Source of the DNA: Bin87 sp034423115
GTDB lineage: Bacteria > Chloroflexota > Dehalococcoidia > Lucifugimonadales > UBA3495
Assembly (NCBI GenBank): GCA_034423115.1
Contig: DAOUJD010000057.1
Location: 37,802-101,801 of the forward strand
Direction: 5' to 3'
DNA length: 64,000 nucleotides
Positions within the stretch are counted from its first letter, which is position 1; every line of letters starts with the position of its first letter. Made by a program: the position numbers and the translations under genes. The notes beneath the pieces were generated by a model. That model was given only the letters and a program-made list of their open reading frames with translations. It did no database searches and had not been told where the DNA came from. Of this stretch, positions 18,175-26,540 are shown in pieces.

Positions 18175-19821
18175 GTGCAGACCATCGACGCAATAGCCGA
18201 AATTTTAAAAAGGGAAGGGGTCGAATACCTGTCCTGCTTCCCAACCACGCCGGTCATCGAAGCCTGCGCTGCTGCCGGCATCCGTCCCATCATCTGTCGC
18301 CAAGAGCGCGTCGGCGTGGGAATCGCCGACGGGTACAGCCGAGTGACCAACGGACGCCCGCCCGGCGTATTCGCCATGCAATACGGCCCCGGCGCTGAGA
18401 ACGCATACTCGGGCGTCGCCACGTCCTTCTCCGACTCCGTGCCCATCCTCCTGTTGCCGTTGGGACACCCTCGGGAACGACAGGGCGTGTTCCCCATGTT
18501 TGACTCCATCGAGAGTTATGCGAGCGTTACCAAGCATCTCGAAAGGTTGAACCTGTCCGACAGCACCAGTCAGGTGATGCGTCGGGCGGTCAATGCCCTG
18601 TACACCGGCCGGCCTGGTCCGTCGATGATCGAAATTCCCGCCGACGTCGCGCTTCAGGAGGTATCCGAGGAAGCCTTTTACTGGGGCGGCAATGTTCGCC
18701 GTTCCGCGTCACAGGCCGACCCGGACGATGTTGAGGCCGCCGCCCGCGCCCTTTGCTCCGCCACTTATCCCGTCATCCACGCTGGGCAGGGGGTCATGTA
18801 TGCGGAGGCCACCGACGATTTGGTGGAGCTGGCCGAACTGCTGTCGGTTCCGGTTATGACAACCCTTCTGGGCAAGAGCGGATTCCCCGAGCATCACCCG
18901 TTGGCATTGGGCAGTGGCTCAGGCGTGATGTCGGGCACGGTCTATCACTTCATGCGTCGCGCCGACGTGATATTCGGCGTAGGGTCCAGCTTCACCAAGC
19001 ACGGCATGTCCATGAACCTTCCTGCCGGCCGTACGTTGATTCAGAACACCAACGATCCCCGCGATTTGAACAAGGACTATGACGTGCAGTTCCCCGTCAT
19101 CGGCGACGCCAAACTCGCGCTGCGCCAGATGATCGAGGCCTGCCGGGAAATTGTCGGGGACACGCGCCGCAACAAGCCCGAGGTTGCCGGCGAGATCGAA
19201 TCCGTGCGCACAGCTTGGCTCGGGGAATGGCAGCACAAGACCACCGCTAGCGGCCCGTTGGTGAATCCCTACCGCGTCATTACGGATTTCCAACAGGCGG
19301 TGCCGTCCGACGAGGCCATCGTCACCCATGACTCCGGTAGCCCCCGCGACCAGATCACTCCCTTCTACCGCTCCGGTGGACCCCGGACTTACCTGGGCTG
19401 GGGCAAATCCCACGGGTTGGGCACCGGCTTGGGCCTGGTTATCGGCGCGAAACTGGCGGCACCCGAGAAGATGTGCGTCAACTTCATGGGCGACGCGGCT
19501 TTCGGGATGGTGGGCCTCGACTTCGAGACCGCCGTGCGGAGTGGCGCTCCGATTACCACAGTGGTGCTGAACAACTCCACCATGGCGGTCGAGACCGCGG
19601 CCATGGAACGATCCCACAACCTGTACAACACCCGGGATCTCGGCGGCAATTACGCCGATATGGGCCGGGCGATGGGTGGTTACGCCGAACGGGTTACCGA
19701 CCCGGGGGAAATCATCCCGGCCTTCCAGCGGGCGCGTCGGCAGAACGAAGAAGGGAACGCGGTGCTGTTGGAGTTCATCACCAACGAGGAGATTGACTAC
19801 TCCCACAAGCGCGCGTTCTGA
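18175..19821 (+). CDS. Thiamine-pyrophosphate-dependent enzyme (acetolactate-synthase-like)
   Basis: 548 residues with the three-domain architecture of the acetolactate synthase/benzoylformate decarboxylase family: N-terminal PYR domain with the catalytic Glu in CRQERVGVG (about 40), a central domain, and a C-terminal TPP-binding domain with GDAAFG...LNNSTMA (GDA instead of GDG at the Mg-binding motif). GTG at 18175 is chosen because AGAGG sits about 7 bases upstream; an in-frame TTG at 18136 would add 13 residues. Divergent CaiB-type genes recall the oxalyl-CoA decarboxylase/formyl-CoA transferase pairing, but the sequence looks closer to generic ALS-like proteins. Substrate unknown. Confidence 0.85.
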   Translation: MQTIDAIAEILKREGVEYLSCFPTTPVIEACAAAGIRPIICRQERVGVGIADGYSRVTNGRPPGVFAMQYGPGAENAYSGVATSFSDSVPILLLPLGHPRERQGVFPMFDSIESYASVTKHLERLNLSDSTSQVMRRAVNALYTGRPGPSMIEIPADVALQEVSEEAFYWGGNVRRSASQADPDDVEAAARALCSATYPVIHAGQGVMYAEATDDLVELAELLSVPVMTTLLGKSGFPEHHPLALGSGSGVMSGTVYHFMRRADVIFGVGSSFTKHGMSMNLPAGRTLIQNTNDPRDLNKDYDVQFPVIGDAKLALRQMIEACREIVGDTRRNKPEVAGEIESVRTAWLGEWQHKTTASGPLVNPYRVITDFQQAVPSDEAIVTHDSGSPRDQITPFYRSGGPRTYLGWGKSHGLGTGLGLVIGAKLAAPEKMCVNFMGDAAFGMVGLDFETAVRSGAPITTVVLNNSTMAVETAAMERSHNLYNTRDLGGNYADMGRAMGGYAERVTDPGEIIPAFQRARRQNEEGNAVLLEFITNEEIDYSHKRAF

Positions 19822-19878
19822 TCCGAGAAACCCTAAGCCATCTGTACGATAGAATTCGCAACACCGCGCGACGCGATG

Positions 19879-19903
19879 CAGGGGTGAATCTCATTCGCCC
19901 CTG
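19879..19903. repeat. GGGGCG-palindrome, copy 2
   Basis: Arms CAGGGGTGAAT / ATTCGCCCCTG (one mismatch), 3-base loop, between the TPP enzyme and the TPR protein. Confidence 0.7.
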
Positions 19904-19928
19904 TTTGCCATCTGTGTCGATTTCTACC

Positions 19929-20615
19929 ATGCCCTCCGCGGATCTGCACCAAATCATCGCCGAGGCCGATGCGCGCATTGCAGGCGGCGACCGGTCGGCG
20001 GCGCCCTATCTGGAACGGGGATCCGCTTTGTTGCAATTGGACCGCCCCGGCGACGCCCTGGTCGCCTTGGATTTCGCGGTGATCATCGATCCCGCAAGCA
20101 GCCAAGCCCGGGTGGTTCGTGGCGAAGTCCTGTTGAAGTTGGGCCGGCCTACCGCTGCGATGGATGACCTCGATGCCGCCTTAGAGGCCGAACCGACCAA
20201 TGCGGCCGCTTTGCGGCTGCGCGGCGTCGCCAACCTGGAAATTGGCAATTGGACGGAGTCGGAGTCCGATTCATACAAGGCGATTGATTTGGGTTTAAAC
20301 GATTCGGTGCCATGGCGGACGCGGGGTCGAGCCAAATATCAAATGGGGCATGCCGCACCCGCCGTCCGTGATTACGACCGGGCGATCACACTACAACCAG
20401 ATGACGTCGAATGTCTGTATTGGCGCGGTCTGGCTCATCGCGACCTGGGCGACCATGACGCTGCGGTCGCTGACTTTACCGCGGCGATTGACATCAATCC
20501 GGCGTTTGCCGAGTGCTATGTTTCTCGTGGCAAGTCCTGGTCGGAGTTGGGGAACGTGGCGGCAGCCCGTTCCGACTGGACGTTGGCCGCGCAGATGCTT
20601 CACCATTCCCATTGA
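19929..20615 (+). CDS. Tetratricopeptide repeat protein
   Basis: A 228-residue protein made almost wholly of about six TPR units (for example RGSALLQLDRPGDALVALDFA, then RGEVLLKLGRPTAAMDDLDAA, and later units with the same A/G/A spacing), ending in DWTLAAQMLHH. There is no signal peptide or catalytic domain, so a protein-protein scaffold role is expected. The ATG at 19929 is preferred. An upstream GTG (19884) falls inside a dispersed palindrome and is unlikely to be the start. No strong Shine-Dalgarno is visible. Partner unknown. Confidence 0.8.
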   Translation: MPSADLHQIIAEADARIAGGDRSAAPYLERGSALLQLDRPGDALVALDFAVIIDPASSQARVVRGEVLLKLGRPTAAMDDLDAALEAEPTNAAALRLRGVANLEIGNWTESESDSYKAIDLGLNDSVPWRTRGRAKYQMGHAAPAVRDYDRAITLQPDDVECLYWRGLAHRDLGDHDAAVADFTAAIDINPAFAECYVSRGKSWSELGNVAAARSDWTLAAQMLHHSH

Positions 20616-20673
20616 GCCCACCAAACGACGTCCAGTTGTATTTTTCGACTGCCAGTGAATTGGAGGAACGCAA

Positions 20674-21039
20674 ATGTCCGATCTCAAATCCCGGTACCTG
20701 TTCATCGCCAGCATGGACATCGACGCCGACCGCGAGGCACTGTTCAACGACGTGTACAACACCGAACATTGTCCCATGCTCAACGAAACGCCGGGCGTGA
20801 TTGGCGTAACCCGGTACGAAACCCAACGCTTGGTGATGGCCATGGGCGGCGAGGTTCGAGAGATCGAAATACCCGGCACGCCCAAGCACCACGCGGTTTA
20901 TCAGATCGAGAGCCCCGAGGTCTTGACCAGTCCCGAATGGGCAGAAGCGGTAGATGCCGGCAGGTGGCCGGAGCAGGTGCGGCCGTACACCCAGAACCGC
21001 CGCCACGTCCTGTTGAAGCTCACGTACCCGGAGTCCTGA
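20674..21039 (+). CDS. Small dimeric alpha/beta-barrel (EthD-like) protein
   Basis: A 121-residue protein beginning SRYLFIASMDIDADREALFNDVYNTEH, which matches the ferredoxin-like start of EthD/DUF4286-type dimeric alpha/beta-barrel proteins (a W/YN-x-EH segment after the first helix). GGAGG lies 7 bases before the ATG. These domains often sit in degradation or oxygenase loci, but no specific function can be given. It stands between the TPR gene and a convergent reductase gene. Confidence 0.65.
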   Translation: MSDLKSRYLFIASMDIDADREALFNDVYNTEHCPMLNETPGVIGVTRYETQRLVMAMGGEVREIEIPGTPKHHAVYQIESPEVLTSPEWAEAVDAGRWPEQVRPYTQNRRHVLLKLTYPES

Positions 21040-21127
21040 ACGGTCTCCTCCGTACCGGGTTGTAGTCGCTCATGCGGGGGTACAGCAACCCGCCAGCGTG
21101 GGCAGGTTGAATCACCGGGCGTGGCCG

Positions 21128-22063
21128 CTAAGCCACGCTCCGCTCGGCGTCTATGCGGTTCGCCCTGGGTTTGAGAACGGCGTACAGGGCGTTGTTGATG
21201 GGCGTCGGCACTCCGTACTCCTGGCCCATACGGATAACCGTGCCGGTCAATCCTTCCAGTTCCACGGGTTGGCTTTCTGAGAAGTCCTTGGCCAGCGACG
21301 CCATACCGGTCGCCGGGAAGTTGTCCAAGGCGTTCATGGACCACTCAAGGGAGTCGGGTTCCAGGGGCGCTCCGGAAGCCTCTCCCACCGCCAATGCCTC
21401 GGCGATGGCCTCCTGAATCACCGAACGCGTTTCGGGGACGCTGCGCAGTTCGCCATAGGCACAACCGCTGGCGGCGCAAACACCGGCGGAACCCGATAGA
21501 TAGGCAAACTTCTTCCACAGCATGCCGGTCATGTTTTCCAGCAATTCCACACGCCAATTCGCGGCCTGGAACACCTCAAGCAGGCGCTCTCCGCGCTCGG
21601 TGATTCCCGGAGTACGTTCGCCGAATGACGCGGCGCCAGGCCCACCCTGGGTGACCACGCCTGGCTCGGCGATGCGCCCTTCCAGGTAGGCGGACCCAAT
21701 CATCACGCGTTCCGGGCCGTAGGCATCCACCAACCGTTCCCCGTTGTCGATGCCGTTTTGCAGCGTCAGCACGATGGTGTCGGGACCCATCATTGGAGCA
21801 ATCGCCTGTATCGCCGCTTCGTTGTGGTACATCTTTACGGTGAACAGGACCAGTTCTTGGTGGCCCGCGTCGGCTGGTTGGTCCATCGCTTGGCCAGGCA
21901 CTACAAATTCGCCGTCGTTGCTACTGATCACCCGCAGCCCGTTGCTGCGGATAGCCTCCAGGTGCGGGCCGCGCGCGATAAACGTTACGTTGTTGCCGGC
22001 ACGAGCCAGCAAGCCGCCGAAATAGCCGCCCACGCCCCCGGCGCCCATCACTGCAATGTCCAT
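21128..22063 (-). CDS. 2-dehydropantoate 2-reductase family protein (ketopantoate reductase-like)
   Basis: 311 residues with an N-terminal NADP-binding motif (MGAGGVGGYFGG, residues 7-18) and the family lysine in TGMLWKKFAYLSG (about 180). The C-terminal helical domain is present. Authentic PanE makes pantoate for CoA; this copy sits at the end of an acyl-CoA operon, 3 bases after an acyl-CoA ligase, so it may instead reduce another 2-oxo acid. A 7-bp hairpin (21119-21138) overlaps its stop codon and may mark the operon's 3' end, though it has no T-run. Confidence 0.85.
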   Translation of the reverse strand: MDIAVMGAGGVGGYFGGLLARAGNNVTFIARGPHLEAIRSNGLRVISSNDGEFVVPGQAMDQPADAGHQELVLFTVKMYHNEAAIQAIAPMMGPDTIVLTLQNGIDNGERLVDAYGPERVMIGSAYLEGRIAEPGVVTQGGPGAASFGERTPGITERGERLLEVFQAANWRVELLENMTGMLWKKFAYLSGSAGVCAASGCAYGELRSVPETRSVIQEAIAEALAVGEASGAPLEPDSLEWSMNALDNFPATGMASLAKDFSESQPVELEGLTGTVIRMGQEYGVPTPINNALYAVLKPRANRIDAERSVA

Positions 22064-22066
22064 AAA

Positions 22067-23632
22067 TCAATCCCCGCTGGGTGTTACCGGATAGTCGAAC
22101 TGGTCTCTCAGGTCGCGCTTCATCACCTTGCCCATGACGTTGCGCGGCAGGGCATCGATGAATACCACCGACCGCGGCCTCTTGTATCCTGCCAACCTCT
22201 GGCGGCAAAACTCGATCAGGTCTGACTCGTCCACCGAATCAGTATCCCTGACCACCACGGCACGGACCTCTTCACCCCATTCCAGATCGGGTACTCCAAT
22301 CACTGCGGCCTCGGCGACACCGGGATGCTCGGCCAGGGTTTGCTCCACTTCTTCCGGAGAGATCATTTCTCCGCCGCGCTTGATGAAGTCGCGCGCCCTG
22401 CCGGCCAGGTAGATGTAGCCGTCATCGTCCTGCCATCCCAGATCGCCGGTGTAGAGCCAGCCGGAGCGGATGGTATCGCCCGTGGCTTCGTCCTGCCGCC
22501 AGTAGCCGCTCATCATGCGCGGTCCTCGCGCAACGATTTCGCCCACCTCGTCGCCGGATACTGGTTCGCCTTCCTCTGACACGATCATCACCTCGACGTC
22601 GTCGAGCGGCTTTCCGATGGACGTGAGACGACGCAATTTAGTTTCGACCTCGTCGGGGGTTCCGGTGAGGACGTGGTCGTCGGGGGGCAGCATGGTGATG
22701 GTCGAGGCCGTTTCGGTCTGCCCAAAGGCGTTGATGAATCGGGCGTTGGGGAACTTCTCGATGGCGTCCCTAATCACCGGCAACGGCATGGGAGCGGCGC
22801 CGTAGGTTATGACGCCGAGCGAGGAGAGGTCGTAGTCGGAAAATTGCGGATGATCCATCACGCGTTTCAGCATGGTCGGCACCAGCATGGCCCGATTTGC
22901 CCGATGCTCCACCGTGAGGGACATCCACTCCTCGGGGTCGAACTGCGGCATGACCACCAAGGTGCGACCACCGAACACCGCCGCCAAAGCCGCCTGAAGT
23001 CCGGCAACGTGGTACATGGGAACGGTGAGCAGGTTGGTCTCCTCCACGTCGGGATCGGCGGGGGTGACGTTGGTCAACAGGAAGGTGCTGAAGCTGTCGT
23101 GGGACAACTGCACACCTTTCGGGACGCTGGTGGTGCCCGACGTGAACATGATCACGGTGGTGGCGTCCTCGTCGTCCTCCGGGAAGTGCATCTGGTCGGG
23201 TTCGGCTCTCGCCAGCAGGTCCTCGTAGCCATGGCGGCCGCTTGCGCCCGGGGTATCCAACATGACGATCCGATCATCGGGGAGGTCGCCGCCGGCAGCC
23301 AAGGGCAGGTACCGCTCTCCCAGAAACAGGAAACTCGGCTCCGCAATGCGCAGCATCGTGGCCAGCTCATCCTCCTTAGCCCGGAAGTTGATCGGCACAT
23401 AGATGACGTCCAACTGTGCTACAGCGAAATACAGCTCGATCAGGTGATTGCAGTTGGTTTGCATCGCCGCGACCCGGTCGCCCGGTCCGACGCCCAGGTC
23501 CGACAGGGCGTTGGCAAGTCGATTGACCCGTTCCTGCAGCAACTCAAAACTGTACCGCTGCCCGCTGAATACGATCGCGTCCCGTTCAGGCACTATCGCC
23601 GAGGCAAGCATCAAAATTTCGGTGGTGTTCAT
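22067..23632 (-). CDS. AMP-dependent acyl-CoA synthetase (ligase)
   Basis: A 521-residue member of the ANL superfamily, activating a carboxylic acid to its acyl-AMP and then acyl-CoA. Motifs are the P-loop-like FTSGTTSVPKG (about 160-170), FGQTETAS (about 295), the YTGDLGWQDDDGYIYLAGRARDFI hinge (about 400-420) and the C-terminal lysine in PRNVMGKVMKR. It resembles long-chain/aryl acyl-CoA ligases such as FadD13 and 4-chlorobenzoate ligases. It belongs to the five-gene minus-strand unit with two enoyl-CoA hydratase-like proteins, 10 bases after the preceding gene. Substrate not predictable. Confidence 0.92.
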   Translation of the reverse strand: MNTTEILMLASAIVPERDAIVFSGQRYSFELLQERVNRLANALSDLGVGPGDRVAAMQTNCNHLIELYFAVAQLDVIYVPINFRAKEDELATMLRIAEPSFLFLGERYLPLAAGGDLPDDRIVMLDTPGASGRHGYEDLLARAEPDQMHFPEDDEDATTVIMFTSGTTSVPKGVQLSHDSFSTFLLTNVTPADPDVEETNLLTVPMYHVAGLQAALAAVFGGRTLVVMPQFDPEEWMSLTVEHRANRAMLVPTMLKRVMDHPQFSDYDLSSLGVITYGAAPMPLPVIRDAIEKFPNARFINAFGQTETASTITMLPPDDHVLTGTPDEVETKLRRLTSIGKPLDDVEVMIVSEEGEPVSGDEVGEIVARGPRMMSGYWRQDEATGDTIRSGWLYTGDLGWQDDDGYIYLAGRARDFIKRGGEMISPEEVEQTLAEHPGVAEAAVIGVPDLEWGEEVRAVVVRDTDSVDESDLIEFCRQRLAGYKRPRSVVFIDALPRNVMGKVMKRDLRDQFDYPVTPSGD

Positions 23633-23642
23633 CCTTTCACCG

Positions 23643-24371
23643 TTAGTCGCCGGTAGTCATCAGCATTGCGGCCATTCTACGCTCTTGCTGCAGACCATCC
23701 GCAAGCGTCATGTCCAGACCATCGCGCAACAGGGAGCGCATGGCCGCCGTCTTGCCTGGGGGAATTTTAGCCAGTCTTTTGGCGGCCGCCCAGGCCGATT
23801 CCGTAAGGTTCTCTGCGGGGACCACTCTACCTACCAACCCGATGCGCATCGCTTCGACAGAGTCGATTCGGCGTCCGGTTAGGAGCAGGTCCATGGCGGT
23901 GGATGGCCCGGTATTCCTAGGCAGCGTCTGTGAGCCGCCGGCTGCCGGTATCATACCCAACCGCAGTTCGGGCATCGAGAACACCGCATCCGATGCGGCG
24001 ATCCGCACGTCGGCCAGCAGCAGGATCTCCACGCCCGAGCCGATGCAGTACCCATGCACCGCGGCCACAATGGGCTTGGGCAGATCTATCAGCTGTCCCC
24101 AGACGTCCCGTTGCCAGCGCACGTTGCGCGCAATAACCTGGGATGGAGCAGTGCCAAACTCGCTGAGATCCGCTCCGGCGCAGAATGCCCGGCCCTGCCC
24201 GGTTATCAACAACGCTCTCACCTCGTCGTCATCGGCCGCCGCCCGCAACGCTTCGGCGAAATCGTCCCGCATGGCAACCGAATAAGCGTTGAGTTGTCTC
24301 GGGCGGTTGAGCGATAGGTGAGCAACACCGCAAACTTTCTCGTAGATGATCGTCGGGAAGGGCGCGCTCAT
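23643..24371 (-). CDS. Enoyl-CoA hydratase/isomerase family protein
   Basis: A 242-residue crotonase. It shows the oxyanion-hole segments AFCAGADLSEF (about 64-74) and GYCIGSGVEILLLADVRI (about 105-122), followed by MPELRLGMIPAAGGSQTLPR, which carries the C-terminal catalytic Glu region. The ATG at 24371 lies 14 bases after the PHP gene stop; a longer open frame runs upstream through that gene without homology. Likely hydration or isomerisation of an enoyl-CoA formed after the co-encoded ligase. Confidence 0.9.
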   Translation of the reverse strand: MSAPFPTIIYEKVCGVAHLSLNRPRQLNAYSVAMRDDFAEALRAAADDDEVRALLITGQGRAFCAGADLSEFGTAPSQVIARNVRWQRDVWGQLIDLPKPIVAAVHGYCIGSGVEILLLADVRIAASDAVFSMPELRLGMIPAAGGSQTLPRNTGPSTAMDLLLTGRRIDSVEAMRIGLVGRVVPAENLTESAWAAAKRLAKIPPGKTAAMRSLLRDGLDMTLADGLQQERRMAAMLMTTGD

Positions 24372-24385
24372 GACATCTGCACCGA

Positions 24386-24928
24386 TCAGTCCAGCGGGAT
24401 AGCTCGCTGGATCATTTCGTCCAGATCTACCAGTGTGCTGCCCGCGCCAATCTCGCCCAGTTTGTTGGCGTCGCTGACCGAAAACGTCAGCAACCCGTGT
24501 TGCTGGGCGACGCGTTCTACATGAGGCCGGCGGATATGCCAATCGTGGTGGTGATTGGCAACCTCGATTCCATGCACGCCGTCCTCAATGACGATGTTTT
24601 GCGTGTAATACCCGGGATGGCAGTAGTTCCGGAACAAGCGTCCACCGGGCAGATACAATTCAACGCAATGATAGCCGTCGAAAGGGCTGCTTACTGGTCG
24701 GACGTCGATTTCCTGTCCCGGAATGATAAGTACCTCGCCAGGGAAATGTCGCTCAACGACGCGATGCAACTCCATCCCCCAATGTGGTCGCCAGTGATCG
24801 GTTACGCCTATCCCGTCCAGACCTGCATCCTTGATGTGCATGATCACGGTCTCGGCGATTTCCGGTGTCGGCGGTTTGAATCCAAACATTTCGCCGACAT
24901 GGGTGTGAAGATCCAGACGTACCTCCAT
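24386..24928 (-). CDS. PHP-domain metal-dependent hydrolase
   Basis: A 180-residue PHP (polymerase and histidinol phosphatase) domain. The metal ligands are visible in order: LHTH at the N-terminus (residues 7-10), TDH (about 43-45), GQE (about 71-73), CHP (about 103-105), ANHHHD and SDAN near the C-terminus. It is shorter than histidinol phosphatases and acts alone. It lies between two enoyl-CoA hydratase genes with 12- and 14-base gaps, an unusual partner for beta-oxidation genes. It could be a phosphoesterase or an amidohydrolase-like enzyme for the same substrate. Substrate unknown. Confidence 0.85.
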   Translation of the reverse strand: MEVRLDLHTHVGEMFGFKPPTPEIAETVIMHIKDAGLDGIGVTDHWRPHWGMELHRVVERHFPGEVLIIPGQEIDVRPVSSPFDGYHCVELYLPGGRLFRNYCHPGYYTQNIVIEDGVHGIEVANHHHDWHIRRPHVERVAQQHGLLTFSVSDANKLGEIGAGSTLVDLDEMIQRAIPLD

Positions 24929-24940
24929 CTAAACCGCCTA

Positions 24941-25723
24941 TCACCGTCCGTAGAATTTGGGCGCACGCTTGTCTGCGAACGACCGCAGGCCTTCGGAGCG
25001 ATCTTCGGTGCTCTGGAGGATGACACTCAGGTCGGCCTCCAACCGCAAGCCTTGAGCCAACGACAGATCGCCAGCAGCCGTCACTGCCTCTTTAGCGTAC
25101 CGGCTGGCGATGGGAGCCGCGGACGCGACGCTTTCCGCCAACTCAGAAGCAACCTTGGCAAGGTCTTGCTTCGGTACCACCCGGTTGACCAATCCTGTTT
25201 CCAAAGCTTCGTGTGCCGACAAAACTCGCCCGGTCAGGAGCATATCCCGCGCCATTCCCGGGCCAACCAGCCGGGGGAGTCGTTGGGTCGCGCCGTCGTA
25301 GGGGAAAACGTGGCCCTGCAAACACCCGACACCAAATTCAGCGGTATCAACGGCGATTCGGAGGTCGGCAGCCATCGCCAATTCCAGACCGTGCCCGGTG
25401 GCATCCCCGTTAAGGACAGCAATGGTCGGCATGGGCAAGGCCGCGAAACAGTTCGCGACACTCATCCTGGCGATCCATTGGAGTCGATGATGTACTCGTG
25501 CTTCCACAACATCGGTCGGCGGCCTTTGGCGTCCGACGGCGAAGGCCTCGCCGTGGCCGGTGATGGTGACAGCTCGGATGGCATCCTGGAATTGCAATTC
25601 GGAACAACAATCGCGTATTTCGTCGGCTGTGTCTTCGTCGATCGACACAGCGTCAGCAGGGGCGGGCAATCGGATGGACGCCTGAAAGCCGTTCAATTCG
25701 CAACTGATGTAACGGTATCGCAT
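24941..25723 (-). CDS. Enoyl-CoA hydratase/isomerase family protein
   Basis: A 260-residue crotonase paralogue and first gene of the minus-strand acyl-CoA unit. Recognisable segments are GHGEAFAVGRQ (about 57-67; the usual FCAGxD is altered to FAVGRQ), GDATGHGLELAMAADLRIA and LQGHVFPYDGATQRLPRLVG. The changed first oxyanion-hole loop and GVGCLQGHVFP in place of the usual LGLIPGAGG suggest different chemistry from a plain hydratase. The ATG at 25723 is preferred over a TTG at 25756, because the family's N-terminal strand begins there; neither has a convincing Shine-Dalgarno. Confidence 0.82.
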   Translation of the reverse strand: MRYRYISCELNGFQASIRLPAPADAVSIDEDTADEIRDCCSELQFQDAIRAVTITGHGEAFAVGRQRPPTDVVEARVHHRLQWIARMSVANCFAALPMPTIAVLNGDATGHGLELAMAADLRIAVDTAEFGVGCLQGHVFPYDGATQRLPRLVGPGMARDMLLTGRVLSAHEALETGLVNRVVPKQDLAKVASELAESVASAAPIASRYAKEAVTAAGDLSLAQGLRLEADLSVILQSTEDRSEGLRSFADKRAPKFYGR

Positions 25724-25782
25724 GTGCAGGATAGGTTCGGGATTGAGTTGGGACAAACGGAGTGGACGGCCAACCAGATGGG

Positions 25783-25811
25783 TTTATCGCGCTACCGGAT
25801 TGGGTTAGAAT
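25783..25811 (+). promoter_or_regulatory. Possible promoter for the CoA-transferase operon
   Basis: TTTATC (25783-25788) and TAGAAT (25806-25811) with a 17-base spacer, ending 24 bases before the ATG at 25836. The GGGTTAGAAT form is also seen at 48605. Confidence 0.35.
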
Positions 25812-25835
25812 GGCGCGCGTTTAGCGGGTTGGTTC

Positions 25836-26522
25836 ATGGCGTTCAGCAAATTATACGACACTCACGCCGCCGCCGTAGCAGATGTTCGGGACGGCACGAC
25901 TATATTGGTCGGGGGCGCGTCCCGCACCAACGAGCCGTCCGGCCTGTTGAGCGCGCTCCTGAAACAGGGCTCCAGCGATTTGACCCTCGTGTGCGATTTT
26001 TTGGCTTGGGACGGTAGCGAATCCATTCTGCGACTGGCCAAGGAAGGTCGAATCGCACGGTTGATAACCCCTTATCCCTTTCTGGGCACTAAGGGCGGAG
26101 TCATACCGGAGCTTTGGGATTTGGGCAATCTTGAAGTGGTAGTGGCGCCGCAAGGGACGCTGGCCGAGCGGCTGCGTGCCGCCGGGGCAGGAATCGGTGG
26201 TGTGTTCATCCCGGTGGGAGCAGGCACCAGATTCGCCGCGGACAAAGAGACACGGACGGTTGACGGTGTGGAGTACGTGCTGGAGTCGCCATTGCGGGGA
26301 GATTTCGCGTTCCTTCGGGCATCGGCAACGGACCAGATGGGCAACCTCGTGTATCGCGGAGCCCAGCGCAACTGGAATGCGGTGATGGCGACCGCAGCAC
26401 GAATCACCGTCGTAGAGGCCGACACCATCGGGGAACCTGGCTCCATCAACCCAGAGTTGGTGATCACCCCTGGGATTTATGTAAATCGCATCGTCCAATC
26501 TACCCTTGCACCCACATCATAG
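25836..26522 (+). CDS. Family I CoA-transferase, subunit A type
   Basis: A 228-residue alpha-subunit-like protein of the 3-oxoacid/glutaconate CoA-transferase family. The shared pattern is visible in VVVAPQGTLAERLRAAGAGIGGVFIPVGAGT, GVEYVLESPLRGDFAFLRA and NLVYRGAQRNWNAVMATAA. The usual GFG(L/M)CGxPE loop near residue 25 is replaced by GGASRTNEPSG. It is the first of three consecutive CoA-transferase genes (18-base gap to the next). It could pair with the catalytic B subunit encoded third. Confidence 0.85.
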   Translation: MAFSKLYDTHAAAVADVRDGTTILVGGASRTNEPSGLLSALLKQGSSDLTLVCDFLAWDGSESILRLAKEGRIARLITPYPFLGTKGGVIPELWDLGNLEVVVAPQGTLAERLRAAGAGIGGVFIPVGAGTRFAADKETRTVDGVEYVLESPLRGDFAFLRASATDQMGNLVYRGAQRNWNAVMATAARITVVEADTIGEPGSINPELVITPGIYVNRIVQSTLAPTS

Positions 26523-26540
26523 ACATCATAGGATCGACCG

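Noticed and set aside
18175..19821. Oxalyl-CoA decarboxylase, given the divergent CaiB-type genes.
   Set aside because: The N-terminal and TPP-binding text reads as a generic acetolactate-synthase-like enzyme, and the Oxc-specific start was not recognised; left as an alternative only.
19884..19928. Upstream GTG start for the TPR protein.
   Set aside because: The GTG lies inside a dispersed palindrome, and the added 15 residues are not TPR-like.
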